Part shown: in pieces, positions 47,822 to 58,950 of the stretch | Layout: the number at the start of each line of letters is the position of its first letter | Position numbering within the stretch: position 1 is the first letter of the stretch | Source: Tetmemena sp. SeJ-2015 | Lineage: Eukaryota > Ciliophora > Spirotrichea > Sporadotrichida > Oxytrichidae | DNA: 64,000 nucleotides | NCBI GenBank assembly: GCA_027382625.1 | Contig: JAJKFJ010021923.1 | Location: 246,882-310,881, forward strand | Direction of reading: 5' to 3' | Notes under the pieces: generated by a model | The model's input: only the letters and a program-made list of their open reading frames with translations | Databases searched by the model: none | Told to the model about the DNA's origin: nothing | Translations under genes and position numbers: made by a program

Positions 47822-50529
47822 TCAGATATTGACAATCTTATGATTCTTTTTGATTCTGTAGTTTATTTCCTTTTTGTGTTTGAAGTCGGTCTCCTTGTTT
47901 GCATACTCTCCAAGAATATCCTTGATCCTATCTCTGATTGCTTGATCTGAGTCGTTGTCTGCGTCGCTTTAAACTGCTTGCAGCTGGCTGATTTTACTCT
48001 TTATTGGGTGGGTCTTCTCACTCAAACCGTGGTTTTCAAGCTAAACATCAAAACTCATAAACAACTATTCTCATTATAATACATAAATTAATATTAAGCA
48101 CTTTTTCATAATACTATTAACTATGAAAATGCAAAAAATAATTTATAATTTCCTTTTCAACCTTATAAATTTTCACTTAAATGTTTTTTTATGCAATTTG
48201 CTATTTATTTATCCTAAAAACTTATTTTTTGGCAATAGAATTATACTTACTCTTTCAATATCAAGTGACTTTTCAGACAGATAAGCATCAAAGATTGAGT
48301 TAGGAGTCAAATTAGCTTCTTCCAGTCTCTTAACACTCTCTTTGTAAGCATCTTCAGTTCCCAAATACTAAGTGTCAGGGGATGTGTAAGGAACTCCTTG
48401 AAGATTTGCAACTACCTCTGCTTCGTTTAGAATAAAATATTTTCAAATTTATTAGAAGACCATCTCTCTCAACAATAATTAAAATATGAGCCTGGCCTGC
48501 TAACCACATTCTTTGTGATCTGTTGGGAATAAACTTCTCGTTATCTAGACTCATTTCTCTGATGATTTTGTTCTTGGCATCTGCTACATCCTTCTCATCT
48601 TGGCTTGAGAAGTCTTGGTTAGTTTCCATACCAGCGAATCTCCTAGTAATGTTTTCATGAGCTCTCTTCTCCTTTGAAAGAATGTCGTCCTGCAGGGAGT
48701 GCTTGAGGAACATTCTTCCAGTAACTGGATCGATAGTTCTCTTATGCATCTCCTCAAGATCTTCCATATAAGAACCAACTGAAATTCTATCAGTTGGCTT
48801 GATTACTCCCACGTGAGCAACTAAATTCAAGTCTCTGATGCGTTTAATAGTTCTAGAGATCTTGTTCTGGACAGATGTTCTCAAACGAGTCTGGTATCTG
48901 TTCATAATTTTTCCAGAGTCATTCATGAACTTGCAAAGCAAAGGTGTGTTTTTCCAGTCAATGTCCTTCTTGCGCAGTTGTCTCATCAACTTCCTGCGGA
49001 TTTGAGATCTTGAGAGGGGTCTGTTGATGAAAGTTGCTGGCTTTTCCTCTATAGAATAATTTATAGTTACAGTCAATGTTACAATCATAATCGAACTGTC
49101 TCTGTCTTCTCTCCATTCTCTTATAGTCATAGTAATAAGCTTCTGGGCCAAATGCTGGGGTTTTATCTCTGTACTTCTTCTTATACTCGTGAGCCTCGAA
49201 TAGCAAGCTCGAGTTATCATTGTATTGGTAGTCCATCTTGCTCATAGCAAGAGTGGGATCAGGGCCCACATCTTATCTCAGAGCTTTCTCTAATATTCTT
49301 TCTACTGTGAATTCTTCATTTGGCGTGATGAGCATCTCACGAGCTGCTTTGTTTCTCTTCACAAATTAGAAGAAAGGGTCATCTGCTAGAGGAATGCCTG
49401 TCTACCATTACAAATTAGAGTGGATAGAAATTACCTGTCTATTGTAAAGAACTTCATCTCTAGTAAGTCCAGAATCCTCAAGTTCTTGAAGTTTCCTGTC
49501 AGCTTGAAGGTGAACCTGTGCTATCTGATCCTTGGACATATATTTGAAAGGCCCTCTTGGGGAAGCAGCTGCCTCAATAAAGTTCCTTTCATTTTCTCTA
49601 ATAATTTCTTCTGGCTCCTCAGTTGCTAAGTACTGATTGTGTTGATGGCTAAAACTTTGACTAGTAGGAATCTTACAATAGAGTTTCGAAGTATGGTTGC
49701 TCCTGAGTGTTATCCTTAAGCCCAATCTAGACATCGTGCTCATATCTCAAATCTTCAGGTTCTACATCTTTGGCTTAGAAAAGTAATTGCATGTGAGGAT
49801 AAGCCTTGAAGAACTCTGGGTTTTCCTGCAGCTCCTTCTTTATAAACTCTCTCTTGCTCACCTTAAAATAATAAAAATCAACAATTAAAATATCACATTA
49901 ATAATTTGCTTAAAATTAAATTAAATTAAACTTTTTTATAGAAAGAAAAATGCAGTTCCCTTTTTTAAAATGAAGAATGCTAATATAATTCTCATCTATT
50001 AATTATAATTTTAAGGAATATTATCTATTTAAAATATATTAAGTTTACAAAAGCCATATTGGTATATATAATTAGAAAAATAGAATTATTGTAAAGTAAA
50101 AGAATTTCCATTAATAAGTGTTTTAATCTTTATTTTTATGAAGCATTCCTCTTTCAATTATAAAAAAGTGCTATTGATAATTTACAAGCTAGTCATTTCT
50201 CCATTCTCCTCGTTGTTTAAAATTATTAAATTACTTAAGCCTTGAAGTAATGCTTCATCAGATGAAAAGAAAAAATACTCTTAGTTAATGGATGAATCAT
50301 TTTGTCAAATCTACTAGAATTTAAATTTAAATTTTATTGAATGTAACCTTAAAAATAAAAGGTGTTCCTTTGCTGGGTCAAAGCTTGCAAGGATCTCTGC
50401 CTTTGAGAAGTTTCTAATAGAGCAGCTCTGAGAGAAGAGGTAGTTTAATTCTCTGATAGCTTTATATGAGTTGTTTGACTGCAATTGTCGTTTGATTGAA
50501 TGGGTAAATAGCATCTTTTGAGCCAACAT
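47822..50529 (-). CDS. MRPS18: Mitochondrial ribosomal protein bS18m, extended
   Basis: Small-subunit mitoribosome protein. The core (about 48.79-49.0 kb) reads SRSQIRRKLMRQLRKKDIDW, KNTPLLCKFMNDSGKIMNRY, SVQNKISRTIKRIRDLNLVA: the bS18 pattern of a short RNA-binding helical domain ending in the basic IKRAR-like helix. It has long N- and C-terminal extensions typical of ciliate mitoribosome proteins. The first MDS (50.35-50.53 kb) encodes MLAQKMLFTHSIKRQLQSNN, a basic amphipathic presequence suited to mitochondrial import. Ends KKNHKIVNI and TGA (47822-47824). A 486 bp IES (49860) and a probable 210 nt intron (48041-48250) interrupt it. Frame slips occur near 49053 and at the first junction. 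Confidence 0.8.
48041..48250 (-). other. Probable intron, 210 nt, in bS18m
   Basis: Coding-strand GTAAGTATAA follows LSEKSLDIER, and GATGTTTAG precedes LENHGLSEKTHP. Both ends fit splice consensus and the join is in frame. An IES in the same place is the alternative; no good pointer was seen. Confidence 0.55.
49860..50345. other. IES of 486 bp in bS18m (pointer ACCTTAAAA)
   Basis: The 9-base repeat ACCTTAAAA lies at 49860-49868 and 50346-50354, exactly at the edges of the two coding blocks (FDPAKEHLLF and KVSKREFIKKELQENP). The join needs one more T in the adjacent T-run to be in frame, consistent with the homopolymer slips elsewhere. Confidence 0.7.
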
Positions 50530-50632
50530 TAATTTAATGATTATTTTAATTTTATATTCAAATACTTACTCTTCTCTTTCCCCAAATATATGCAATTTAT
50601 ATTATTTTAAATTCAAACTACGACTTAAAAAC

Positions 50633-51779
50633 ATGGAAAGCATCCTAACTCAACATCAACAGAACTAAAATGCTATGGATAATGGCACTCAATCCCAATT
50701 ATAAGATGGGAATTCAAGGAGCAGTCAAGCTTCTACATTGTTGAAATATGGACTATTAGAATTTCATCTGCAAAAGGTAAGCACAAACAAAATTATAATA
50801 TTTTGATAGGATGGACTACTTAGACAAAGAGATATAGACGATTGGGCAAAGAATAATAACTTTGGTACAAATTCTTTTATTCTCACTTATTTTACAGATG
50901 GCAATAAAGTTAAAATATTCAACGAGCAGTTGGTCAGGGATGGATTGATAAAGAAGAAGCAGTTCAATACTGGAACTCTTTTCTGGCTAAACAAAAAGGA
51001 CTTAGAAAATAAAGTAACACTCTAAGCCTATTAACATTTCTCTAGATCTTCAAAATTCAGGAGCAGTTTGCTTAAGGAAACATTAAGAAAGAATAGAAGC
51101 TTTAAAAGAAACAGGAGGAGCAATTTATTCTATCAATATTCTAAATTTATGTTTTAGCTAGCTAACGAAGAATAATAAAGAGAGGGTCTTGATGAACTTA
51201 TATAGCTTAAGCAAGAAAAGTAAAAGCTGCTTGATAAGCAAAAGAACTTGTATCAAGAAGTAGTAGTTTGCACCGAAGAATAATTCAATGAGATGGAGTA
51301 TCGAACAAGTGTCACTGAAGTGGAGATTCAGAGATGGACAGATAACACTTATTAGGCAGTTTAGTTTATCTAGCAATTCAGTAATAATGAAGTCAGCTTT
51401 TAAGATGTGCTTAAAACATTTCCTTTCTTAAGAAATATTGATGCTCCTATTCCCACAGAGGAGGAGCATGGGTTTGATCAACAATAGGAAGATTAAATAA
51501 TCGATACAATAGAGAGGAGGCTGAGTATGAGAAAGAAGGAGATGCATTCTAGGAAAATTAAGATAGTGAAAGGCCATCTATCACTCTTCCACCCATTCAG
51601 ATAATAGAATAAAGTCTGAGACAGTCTTAATAGATAAACCAAAATCAATTTAGCTAAAAATAAGTCAGTAGCGATAGAGCTAAATTAGAACATAGGAAGA
51701 TGATGATAGTGACTCTTCTGACAAAGCTGTATAACAATTGATCAGAAACTTTGTTATTAAAAACAGAAAGAGCAATTGA
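50633..51779 (+). CDS. MND1: MND1-like meiotic recombination protein
   Basis: MND1 pairs with HOP2 to help DMC1/RAD51 strand invasion in meiosis. Start ATG at 50633-50635, with a Gln/Asn-rich leader. A winged-helix domain follows (LLEFHLQKDGLLRQRDIDDW, FNEQLVRDGLIKKKQFNTGT, LFWLNKKDLENK), then a long coiled coil (NIKKEQKLQKKQEEQ, LKQEKQKLLDKQKNLYQE). The MND1 hallmark EVEIQRWTDNTYQAVQFIQQ precedes a short terminal segment. Three tiny GT-AG introns (50777-50809, 50865-50897, 51014-51045) are 32-33 nt each. The C-terminus continues beyond the usual ~205-residue family length with a Gln/Ser/Asp tail ending LIRNFVIKNRKSN and TGA (51777-51779); reaching it requires two frame slips after 51.5 kb. 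An IES probably lies at about 51.12-51.16 kb. Confidence 0.75.
50777..50809 (+). other. Intron, 33 nt, in MND1
   Basis: GTAAGCACAA...TTTTGATAG; removal joins FHLQK to DGLLRQRD in frame. Confidence 0.75.
50865..50897 (+). other. Intron, 33 nt, in MND1
   Basis: GTACAAATTC...TTTTACAG with a pyrimidine-rich 3' end; removal joins AKNNNF to DGNKVKIF in frame. Confidence 0.75.
51014..51045 (+). other. Intron, 32 nt, in MND1
   Basis: GTAACACTC...TTTCTCTAG; removal joins KKDLENK to IFKIQEQ in frame. Confidence 0.7.
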
Positions 51780-51835
51780 CTATGGATTATTTTGATTTAT
51801 TTGCAGTTATTTCTTGAAATTATGATATTCTGTTT

Positions 51836-54205
51836 GACTTGATTGGATTGGAATTAGAGCACCCTTTCATTCCAGATAGAGTGATGAAGATTATTGCTGA
51901 TCCAGTGCTTGTGGATATGAATTATGGTACTGGAGCTGTGAAGATCACTCCTGCTCACGATCACAATGATTACGCTTGCGGAAAGAGAAACGGACTCTAG
52001 AATATCAATGTATTCGACGAAGATGGAAGAATCAACCACTATGGAGGCAAGTATCAAGGATTAATGAGATTCGACTGCAGAAACTAGCTCTTCAAGGATA
52101 TGACCGACCTTGGATTAATCAAGGGCAAGAAGCCAAACAAGATGAGACTTGGAGTCTGCTCCAAGAGCAATGATATCATTGAACCATACCTCAAGCCTCA
52201 GTGGTATGTCGACTGCAAGGACCTAGCTCGCAGATCTTGTGATGCCGTCAAAAACAAGGAGCTTATTATTGTTCCTGACTCTTAAGAAAAGGTCTGGTTC
52301 GATTGGCTAGAGAACATTCAAGACTGGTGTGTGAGCAGACAGCTCTGGTGGGGTCACAGAATCCCTGCTTACTTGGTTAGAATTCCAGGATTGATTGACA
52401 ACCCTGACACTCAAAACGAAGATCACTTTGTTGTTGGAAGAAACGAAGAGGAGGCAAGAGCAAAGGCAGCTGCAAACTTATTTTTAAAGTTCAATGTATC
52501 CCCAGAGCAAGTCTAGCTCTCTCAAGATGAAGATGTCTCGATACCTGGTTCTCATCAGGACTTTTCCCCTTCTCAACACTAGGATGGCCTAATATTCATT
52601 AGCTAATATCCAAAAATAATTAAATTAAAAAATATTATTCCCAATTTACCTGAATACTAAACTAAGTATTTTATTTAACGCTGATTTTATTTATCAATTA
52701 AATTTAAAGTGAGTTTATTGATAATGAAGACCCTGACTTGAAGGCTTTCTTCCCTGGTGACTTATTGGAGACTGGAGGAGACATTATCTTTTATTATCTT
52801 CTTCTGGGTTGCTCGCATGGTGATGATGAGTCTGTGCTTGACTGATAAACTGCCCTTCAAGACTGTATTCCTACATCCTATGGTCAGAGACGAAAAAGGA
52901 AAGAAAATGTCAAAGTCCAAGGGTAATGTCATCGACCCCCTCGAAGTTATGGACAGCTGCACCCTTCAGCAACTTCTTGCTAAGCTCTACGAATCCAACC
53001 TCCCAGAGTCAGAGGTGAAGGAGGCTGAAGTAGAAAAGAAAAAGAAGTTCCCTCAGGGAATCCCAGAGTGCGGAACTGATGCCCTCAGATTCGGTTTGTT
53101 GAGTTACATGATTCAGAACAGCATTAACCTTGACGTCCAAAGAGTTGTTGGATACAGACAGTTCTGCAACAAGCTATGGAACATCGTTAAGTTCGCTCTT
53201 ACTAATCTCCCAGCTGATTTCGTTCCTGAGCCTAATGGACCTCAGGGACTTAAGCTCTCACTGGCAGACAAATGGATTCTCACTAGACTTGACAAGACAG
53301 TCGAAAACACCAACTAAACCAACCTATAATCTATTATAATCAAACTATTGATACTTAGATATAACTTTTCGAGCAGTATAAGTTTGGAGAGATGGTGATG
53401 GGACTCTACGACTTCTGGCTAAAGGAGTTAGCTGATGTTTACATTGAAGCTTTGAAACCCATAATGAAGGGCACTGACGAAGATGCCAAGAAAGCAGCTA
53501 GAAACACTCTGTTCAGAGCTTTAGATCACGGACTCAGACTTCTTCACCCAACTATGCCATACCTGACTGAGGAGCTCTTCTAAAGATTGCCTCACAGAGC
53601 TGATGACAAGCCAGAGTCTATTTGCATCGCTCCCTTCCCTCAGAAGCAACTTAGCTTTGAAGGTGAGCAAGTGGAAGACAAGATGAGAGACCTTCTTAAT
53701 GCAGTTAAGGCCTTCAGATCTCAACTATCTGCTTTGAATGTGCCTAGCAACGCAAAGCCTCACGTAATCCTAAGATGCAGTACTGAAGAACTTAAGTCTA
53801 CTTTCTTGCCTGAGTCATCAGTGCTCTAATCTCTTGTTAAGAGTGGTTAGGTTGACATATTGGGTCCTAATGATCAAGATCCAGAGGGTTGCCTGAAGAG
53901 CCACGTGAACGAAGAGTTCTAAACCTTGGTTAAGGTTGCAGGACTTATTGATGTCAAATTAGAAATCCAAAGAGTTATAACAGCTATTTAAATGAAGTGT
54001 TTAATATGCTTATCTTCATAATACTAAGAGACAAAACGAGTTAAACAAACTGATGGATGGCTTGAAGAAGAAAATGAACTTGCCAGGATACGAACAAAAA
54101 GTACCTGAAGCTGTCAGAAAAGAAAACCAAGATAAATATGATGCTTACAATAGAGAGCTCTAAGAAAACGAAAAATCCCAAGCAGATCTTGCTAAGTTCG
54201 CTTGA
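51836..54205 (+). CDS. VARS: Valyl-tRNA synthetase, C-terminal two thirds (second block of the scrambled gene)
   Basis: Charges tRNA-Val with valine; class I aminoacyl-tRNA synthetase. This block starts inside the editing domain ([33 protein letters not shown]) and runs through [54 protein letters not shown], the KMSKS loop [30 protein letters not shown] and the anticodon-binding helices ([20 protein letters not shown]). It ends in the ValRS C-terminal coiled coil ([16 protein letters not shown]) with TGA at 54203-54205. IESs occur at about 52.59-52.70 kb, 52783-52792, 53325-53359 and about 53.98-54.03 kb. One C seems missing at the VLDTW codons near 52536. The N-terminal domain, including HIGH, is absent upstream and lies at 54.66-55.93 kb. 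Confidence 0.95.
52783..52792. other. Minimal IES, 10 bp, in ValRS (pointer ATTATCTT)
   Basis: ATTATCTT at 52783-52790 and 52793-52800, only two bases between the copies. Removing 10 bp gives [13 protein letters not shown], the invariant family sequence, and repairs the frame. Confidence 0.85.
53325..53359. other. IES of 35 bp in ValRS (pointer TATAA)
   Basis: TATAA at 53325-53329 and 53360-53364. Joining gives [20 protein letters not shown] in frame. Confidence 0.75.
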
Positions 54206-54660
54206 AAACTAACATTGGTCTTAAATATAAATTTTTAATTATTCATTAGCTGATACTCTCAAAATTAAGGACAGATTTGGAAAATTAACACTTTTAAAAT
54301 ATTTTCAAAAGTTTAGAAAGTTGAGAACTAAGTGAACAGCTTCTATTTATCTCATTTTTAAGATAATTTAATGGGCTTTTTTAAAAAAATAAATAGGTAA
54401 AAATGTTTATTTATTAGATTCCAAGATAAAAATCATTTACTTAAATTGTATTAATCTTTATACTAATTTTTGTTGTCTTTGTGTTTTATTTTATATGTAG
54501 TTATGAAAATAAATTATGGTTATTTAATCAATAAAACAAATTTTTTTTTGAAGAGCAATGTTTATTGATTTCTAATTTATAATGAGTTTTGAGAGGGTGT
54601 AATAAGTGATGAGGGATAATCGGTTGTCATTATCAAATAATTTAACTAGTACTACTAAGT
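54206..54660. other. AT-rich spacer between the two ValRS blocks
   Basis: No coding sequence seen. It must hold the 3' end of the ValRS macronuclear chromosome (after 54205) and its 5' end (before 54661), so the two chromosome-end addition sites would lie within about 450 bp of each other. Confidence 0.5.
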
Positions 54661-55927
54661 ATGGATATTTAGAGTGACGAGATGTTCAAGCTCCTTAAAA
54701 TCAAGCATGTCGAATGGGCCCAAGCTGCTAAACTTGCCTCACAGGCTGTTACCTAAGTCAGTGCCGCTGCTGCCTCATCCAAGCCAGCTATTCAAATATA
54801 ATTGTTTGCTAAGGGAAAGGCAAGCAAATAACCAGAAGAGGAAAAGAAGCAATCAGCACAGGCATAAGTTCCCGCATTTGTCAACACTATTCTTTATTTC
54901 AATAGACAGATATATAATTTATTATTCAATCATTATCAACTATAAATTAAGATTAAATATGTATGATCTCTCTGTTAAAATTAATCTTAAATTTCGAGTA
55001 AAAGCATCGCTAAATTATGGTATATATTCCTGTATTTATTATACTCCAGAGGGATAGAAGAAAGACATGAGTCTGCCTATGGCTAACGAGTATCAGCCCA
55101 AGCATGTTGAGGCAGCATGGTACCAGTGGTGGGAGAAGCAAAAATACTTCCACGCTGACGCACAAAAAGTTCTTAATGACCCCAACGTGAAGAAGTTCGT
55201 GATGATGATCCCTCCTCCCAATGTCACTGGAGCTCTTCATTTGGGTCACGCTCTTATGCTCGCTATTGAGGATTGCATTACTAGGTGGAAGAGAATGTCT
55301 GGCTTCGTTACTCTCTGGTTGCCAGGAGTGGATCACGCCGGTATTGCCACTCAGTCAGTTGTTGAAAAGCAACTCTGGAAAAAGGAGAAGAAAACTAGAC
55401 ATGACTTGGGGAGAGAGAAGTTCGTCCAAACAGTCTGGGACTGGAAGGAAGATTACGGAGGCAGGATTAACAACCAATTCAAAAGATACGCTATAACTTA
55501 ATTCTTAATAACTACTACATAGATCACTCTTTGTATTTCCGTGGATTGGGATAGATTCGCTTTCACTCTTGATGAGCCAAGATACAAGGCTGTGATCGAG
55601 GCCTTTGTGAGAATGCACGAAAAGGGAATCATCTACAGAACAACTTGTTTCTTTTATAAACTAGACTGGTTAACTGGAGCAGTGCTTTGAAGACCGCCTT
55701 GTCTGACCTCGAGGTTGAGTTCATAGATTTGGATGGGCCTACTCTGTTGAAGGTTCCAGGCCATGATCCCAACGGCAAATATGAGTTTGGTACTCTGACT
55801 GAGTTCGCATACAAAATAAAGGGAACTGATAAGGAGATAGTGGTGGCCACTACTAGACTTGAGACTATGCTTGGTGATGTTGCAGTGGCAGTTCACCCTG
55901 ACGACCCCAGATACAAGGACTTGATTG
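54661..55927 (+). CDS. VARS: Valyl-tRNA synthetase, N-terminal third (first block of the scrambled gene)
   Basis: Start Met at 54661 ([20 protein letters not shown]) followed by an Ala/Lys/Gln-rich appendage, then catalytic-domain sequence: [40 protein letters not shown] (HIGH-type motif LHLGH), [60 protein letters not shown] and [20 protein letters not shown]. It stops at DPRYKDLI (55927), in the editing domain, and then runs into AT-rich DNA. The 10-base pointer GACTTGATTG at its end also begins the block at 51.84 kb. IESs inside: about 54.89-55.04 kb, about 55.49-55.53 kb, and the 17 bp one at 55642. Confidence 0.95.
55642..55658. other. Very short IES, 17 bp, in ValRS (pointer AACT)
   Basis: AACT at 55642-55645 and 55659-55662. 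Removal converts a broken frame into [20 protein letters not shown], the expected family sequence. Confidence 0.85.
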
Positions 55928-56677
55928 ATGATAATCAGAAAAGATTTGAACAGTTAAAAACAGAAATAATGTTAATAATATCTATCTTACTAAATGACGT
56001 AAATGCGATTCTGACACTACTCCCTATGAGTTACAAATAAATTCCATAAATTCATATAAACCTTACAGCCGTAAACTCAATATTTATAATTAAAATTAAA
56101 TTGGGTTTATTATTGCTAAAATCAATAATAATTGAAATGAAAATACATATACTAATAATTCTAGCAATAATCATCAGAACACTTTAATATGGGAAATAAC
56201 ACTAATCTCTCTCTTTATTAATTATAAAATAATGATCAATCTTTTAAAAAAGCAAATTAAATTTATTATTCTAGATGTAGGCATATAATTAAGGATTGTA
56301 ATTGATTTATTTGACAATGAGACAAAAATAAGTCTTAATTTTTAGTCTTTAATGTGATTTATTTAGATTAGCTAAAGAAATTTTATGGCAAAATTATAAA
56401 AATTATACTGATAGTAAAGTTTCCGATTTTACGTTATAAAAAACTCTCCGTTTAAGAATTGACGTCTGCCATTTTTTAATCTCAAGCAGAGTTGAGATTT
56501 TATTTGATATTTGAATAAACTTATATTTCCAATTAAAATAATTTTCAAATTTTAGATTAATTCAAGAAATAACTATAAAAGCTATAGCCATTTTATTCTA
56601 GGCTTGAGAGATAATGCGTAAATATTTTATGTTTGAATTTATTAAATTGTATTAAATATAATTAAAATAATTGTCTC
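55928..56677. other. AT-rich spacer
   Basis: No coding sequence seen on either strand; strongly AT-rich. It lies between the end of the ValRS N-terminal block and the first antiporter gene. Confidence 0.55.
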
Positions 56678-58950
56678 TCCATATCCTGTTGATGATGAAA
56701 TAGGTTCACTCCTACTTTTAATATTTGTGTCGGGATGCGCTGGAATAGCTTTATTTTTTTCTTTGGGGCTCTTGGGCGGATTCAAATTCCCTGCAATTTG
56801 GAAATTCAAAGGATACACTCTCAAGCCAGTCATCAAAGGAATATAATTTAAATAGTTTTGCCTCCTCTCATAGCCATGTTGGTCATGGGGTGTATTAACA
56901 TATTATTTGACAAGTATGTATTGTGAGAAACTACTTTGGAGAAACTATGATCCCCTACCCGTAACCTTGGACCAAATGGATAAGAGGATTCTGCCTCTGC
57001 ATTTTACTTATCGAGGAGGATTCCAAGTAAGCTTCAAAGGCCATGGCCTTACCATGGCGGTACTCTCATTTGTGCCACAGTTCTGTGAGGCAAGTGTGGT
57101 GGCGCTAATGTGTAGGGCTCTTTTCAGCATGCCAATATCTATGGGCTATGTCATCGGATACAACTTAATATAAACTTAGCTTGCATATCTCCCTCCATAA
57201 TTATTTGTAATCGTTCCAGGATTAATGGGTCTAAAGGAGAAAGGCTATGGATTTGTTTCATTTTAATTTAATATGGAACTAAGCAAGACATAGCAGGTAC
57301 TCTAATTGCTTCTGGCACTTTCGACGACATAATCTGCATTATATGCTTCAACATATGCAAGACTATCGTTCTTAGTAGCACTGGGTTTGAAGATGAAGGA
57401 ATATCTGAGTCTATCGGCAAAGTGCTTCTCGGTAACATTATAATAAATTATTTATTGCATAAAAAATTATCGCGTTAGCGGTTGGAGTGTGTATGGGACT
57501 GATTGGGTGGCTGTTTAATTTCGTAAGACATCATCCTTTAAGGAAATCTTTGAAATTTGTGTACTGCATCTGTGGTGCAGCTAGTTTAGTAAAAATTAGG
57601 AGGAATTTTAATTCAAATCGGAAGCTTTTTTTAAAAAAATTTTTAAATGAAAAGAGTTGGGGATTTTGGAAAACCAGTTGAAAATGGCGGGGATTTAGCC
57701 TTTTTTTAATTGGGTGGGTTTTTTGTTTAGAAATTGCTTAAAAATTTTATTAAATTTATTAATTTTTTCTTTAGTCATCTTCAGGGCATTTTCTAAGGAA
57801 TTAGATTTTAAATGCTACATTCTTCTAATCTCATTTTCATCTCCATAAAAATTGGGGTTTAAAAAACACTTTACGGGGAGCGAAATAAAGCTTGTTGGGT
57901 AAAAATTTTAAATTATTTAAAAATTCGAATATTCAAAGTTTTTATTTAAATCTCCAAGAAAACTTAAAGAAGCCATGGGTTTGGCTCCAAATTTAATACC
58001 CTAATTTAGTTCTTTTTTATTAAATTTCTAAGGGAATAATGGAGGAATAAAAGAGAAATAAACTATGTCAATATACATTGGCGCTTATTTTAACCAAAAA
58101 ATATTTTTTTCATTGAATAGAGTTTGGGGTCTGGAAAAGCCAGTTAAAGAAGTGGCATGGTTTTGGTTTTTTATTCAGCCTTGTCTTTTTGGAACAGTAG
58201 GAGGTTCATTTTTGTTTAGCTAAACTTAATATTATCAAAAATTAAACTCTGATTAATTGATATTGCTTGTTAAGTTTAACAGTAGTTATTTTGTGTACAA
58301 TAATAATATCAAATCATCAGAAAATAATTAGTATTTAATTTTATTTAAAATTAATTATATTAATTTTTAATTTATCAAAAAAATAAATTTTTAAATTTTT
58401 AAAAAGAAAAAAAAAAAGGTTTAAGTAAAAGCGAGCGATTTGGGAAAAGGAGCAGAAATAATCATGGTTGGTGTAACAAATTTAAAGTTATTTTGTAAAA
58501 CAGTTCGATTCTTCGTAGTTGTGTTGATAACTCACTCTCCTAAGTACAACTTCAAAGAAAGAATCTTCATGGGGTGCTGCTGGCTAGCCAAAGCAACAGT
58601 CCAAGCTGCTCTAACATATTTTAGTATAATCTAAGTGGAATAATGCTGAGTGAGATAAAAAAGTACCCTGACAATCCAAACTATGCTCAATACTACACTT
58701 ACGCTAACTTTAACCAAACAATCGCCATCTTCTCCATCATAATCTACAATATTTATCATATAAATACATAATCTGCGCTTCTTTGGGATCCATAACTCTC
58801 AATTCGTTTGGCCCTAAGCTCCTTACTTAAGATTCAACTCCAGATAACGATACAATCAAAGTAGATCTTAGATACTAAGAAAGGTCAGAGCAAAGTTGCC
58901 CCAGCCAGGTCTCGATCAAACTCTCACTATTTGAATTCTAAATATTTTGA
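56678..58950 (+). CDS. SLC9B/NHA-type Na+/H+ antiporter, copy 1
   Basis: Integral membrane cation/proton exchanger of the CPA2 (SLC9B, NHA) type. First recognisable residues SPYPVDDEIGSLLLLIFVSG, then GFKFPAIWKFKGYTLKP, LPPLIAMLVMG, RNYFGETMIPYPQPWTKWIR, VSFKGHGLTMAVLSFVPQFC, SPSIIVPGLMGLKEKGYG, and the paired-aspartate core GTLIASGTFDDIICIICFNI, which is the ion-binding DD of the family. Further on: GVCMGLIGWLFNFV, KPVKEVAWFWFFIQPCLFGT, and the late helix YNFKERIFMGCCWLAKATVQ with AALT. The hydrophilic C-terminus (LNSFGPKLLTQDSTPDNDTI) runs to a TGA near 58950. No N-terminal cytosolic MDS like that of copy 2 was found, so the 5' end may lie elsewhere. IESs at 56840, 57162, 57198 and larger ones at about 57.44-57.47 and 57.6-58.1 kb. 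Confidence 0.85.
56840..56850. other. Minimal IES, 11 bp, in antiporter copy 1 (pointer AATA)
   Basis: AATA at 56840-56843 and 56851-56854. Removal gives PVIKGIVLPPLIAMLVMG in frame, matching copy 2 (PIIKGIVIPPLIAMIVMG), which has no insert here. Confidence 0.85.
57162..57172. other. Minimal IES, 11 bp, in antiporter copy 1 (pointer AACTTA)
   Basis: AACTTA at 57162-57167 and 57173-57178. Removal gives GYNLACISPSI in frame. Copy 2 has an IES at the same codon. Confidence 0.85.
57198..57207. other. Minimal IES, 10 bp, in antiporter copy 1 (pointer TAAT)
   Basis: TAAT at 57198-57201 and 57208-57211. Removal gives SPSIIVPGLMGLKEKGYG in frame; copy 2 has SPSIIVPA here with no insert. Confidence 0.8.

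Noticed and set aside
48958..49269. Separate small gene starting MGPDPTLAMSKMDYQ
   Set aside because: It is the same strand and protein as bS18m, displaced by a one-base slip near 49053; sequence on both sides makes one extended bS18m.
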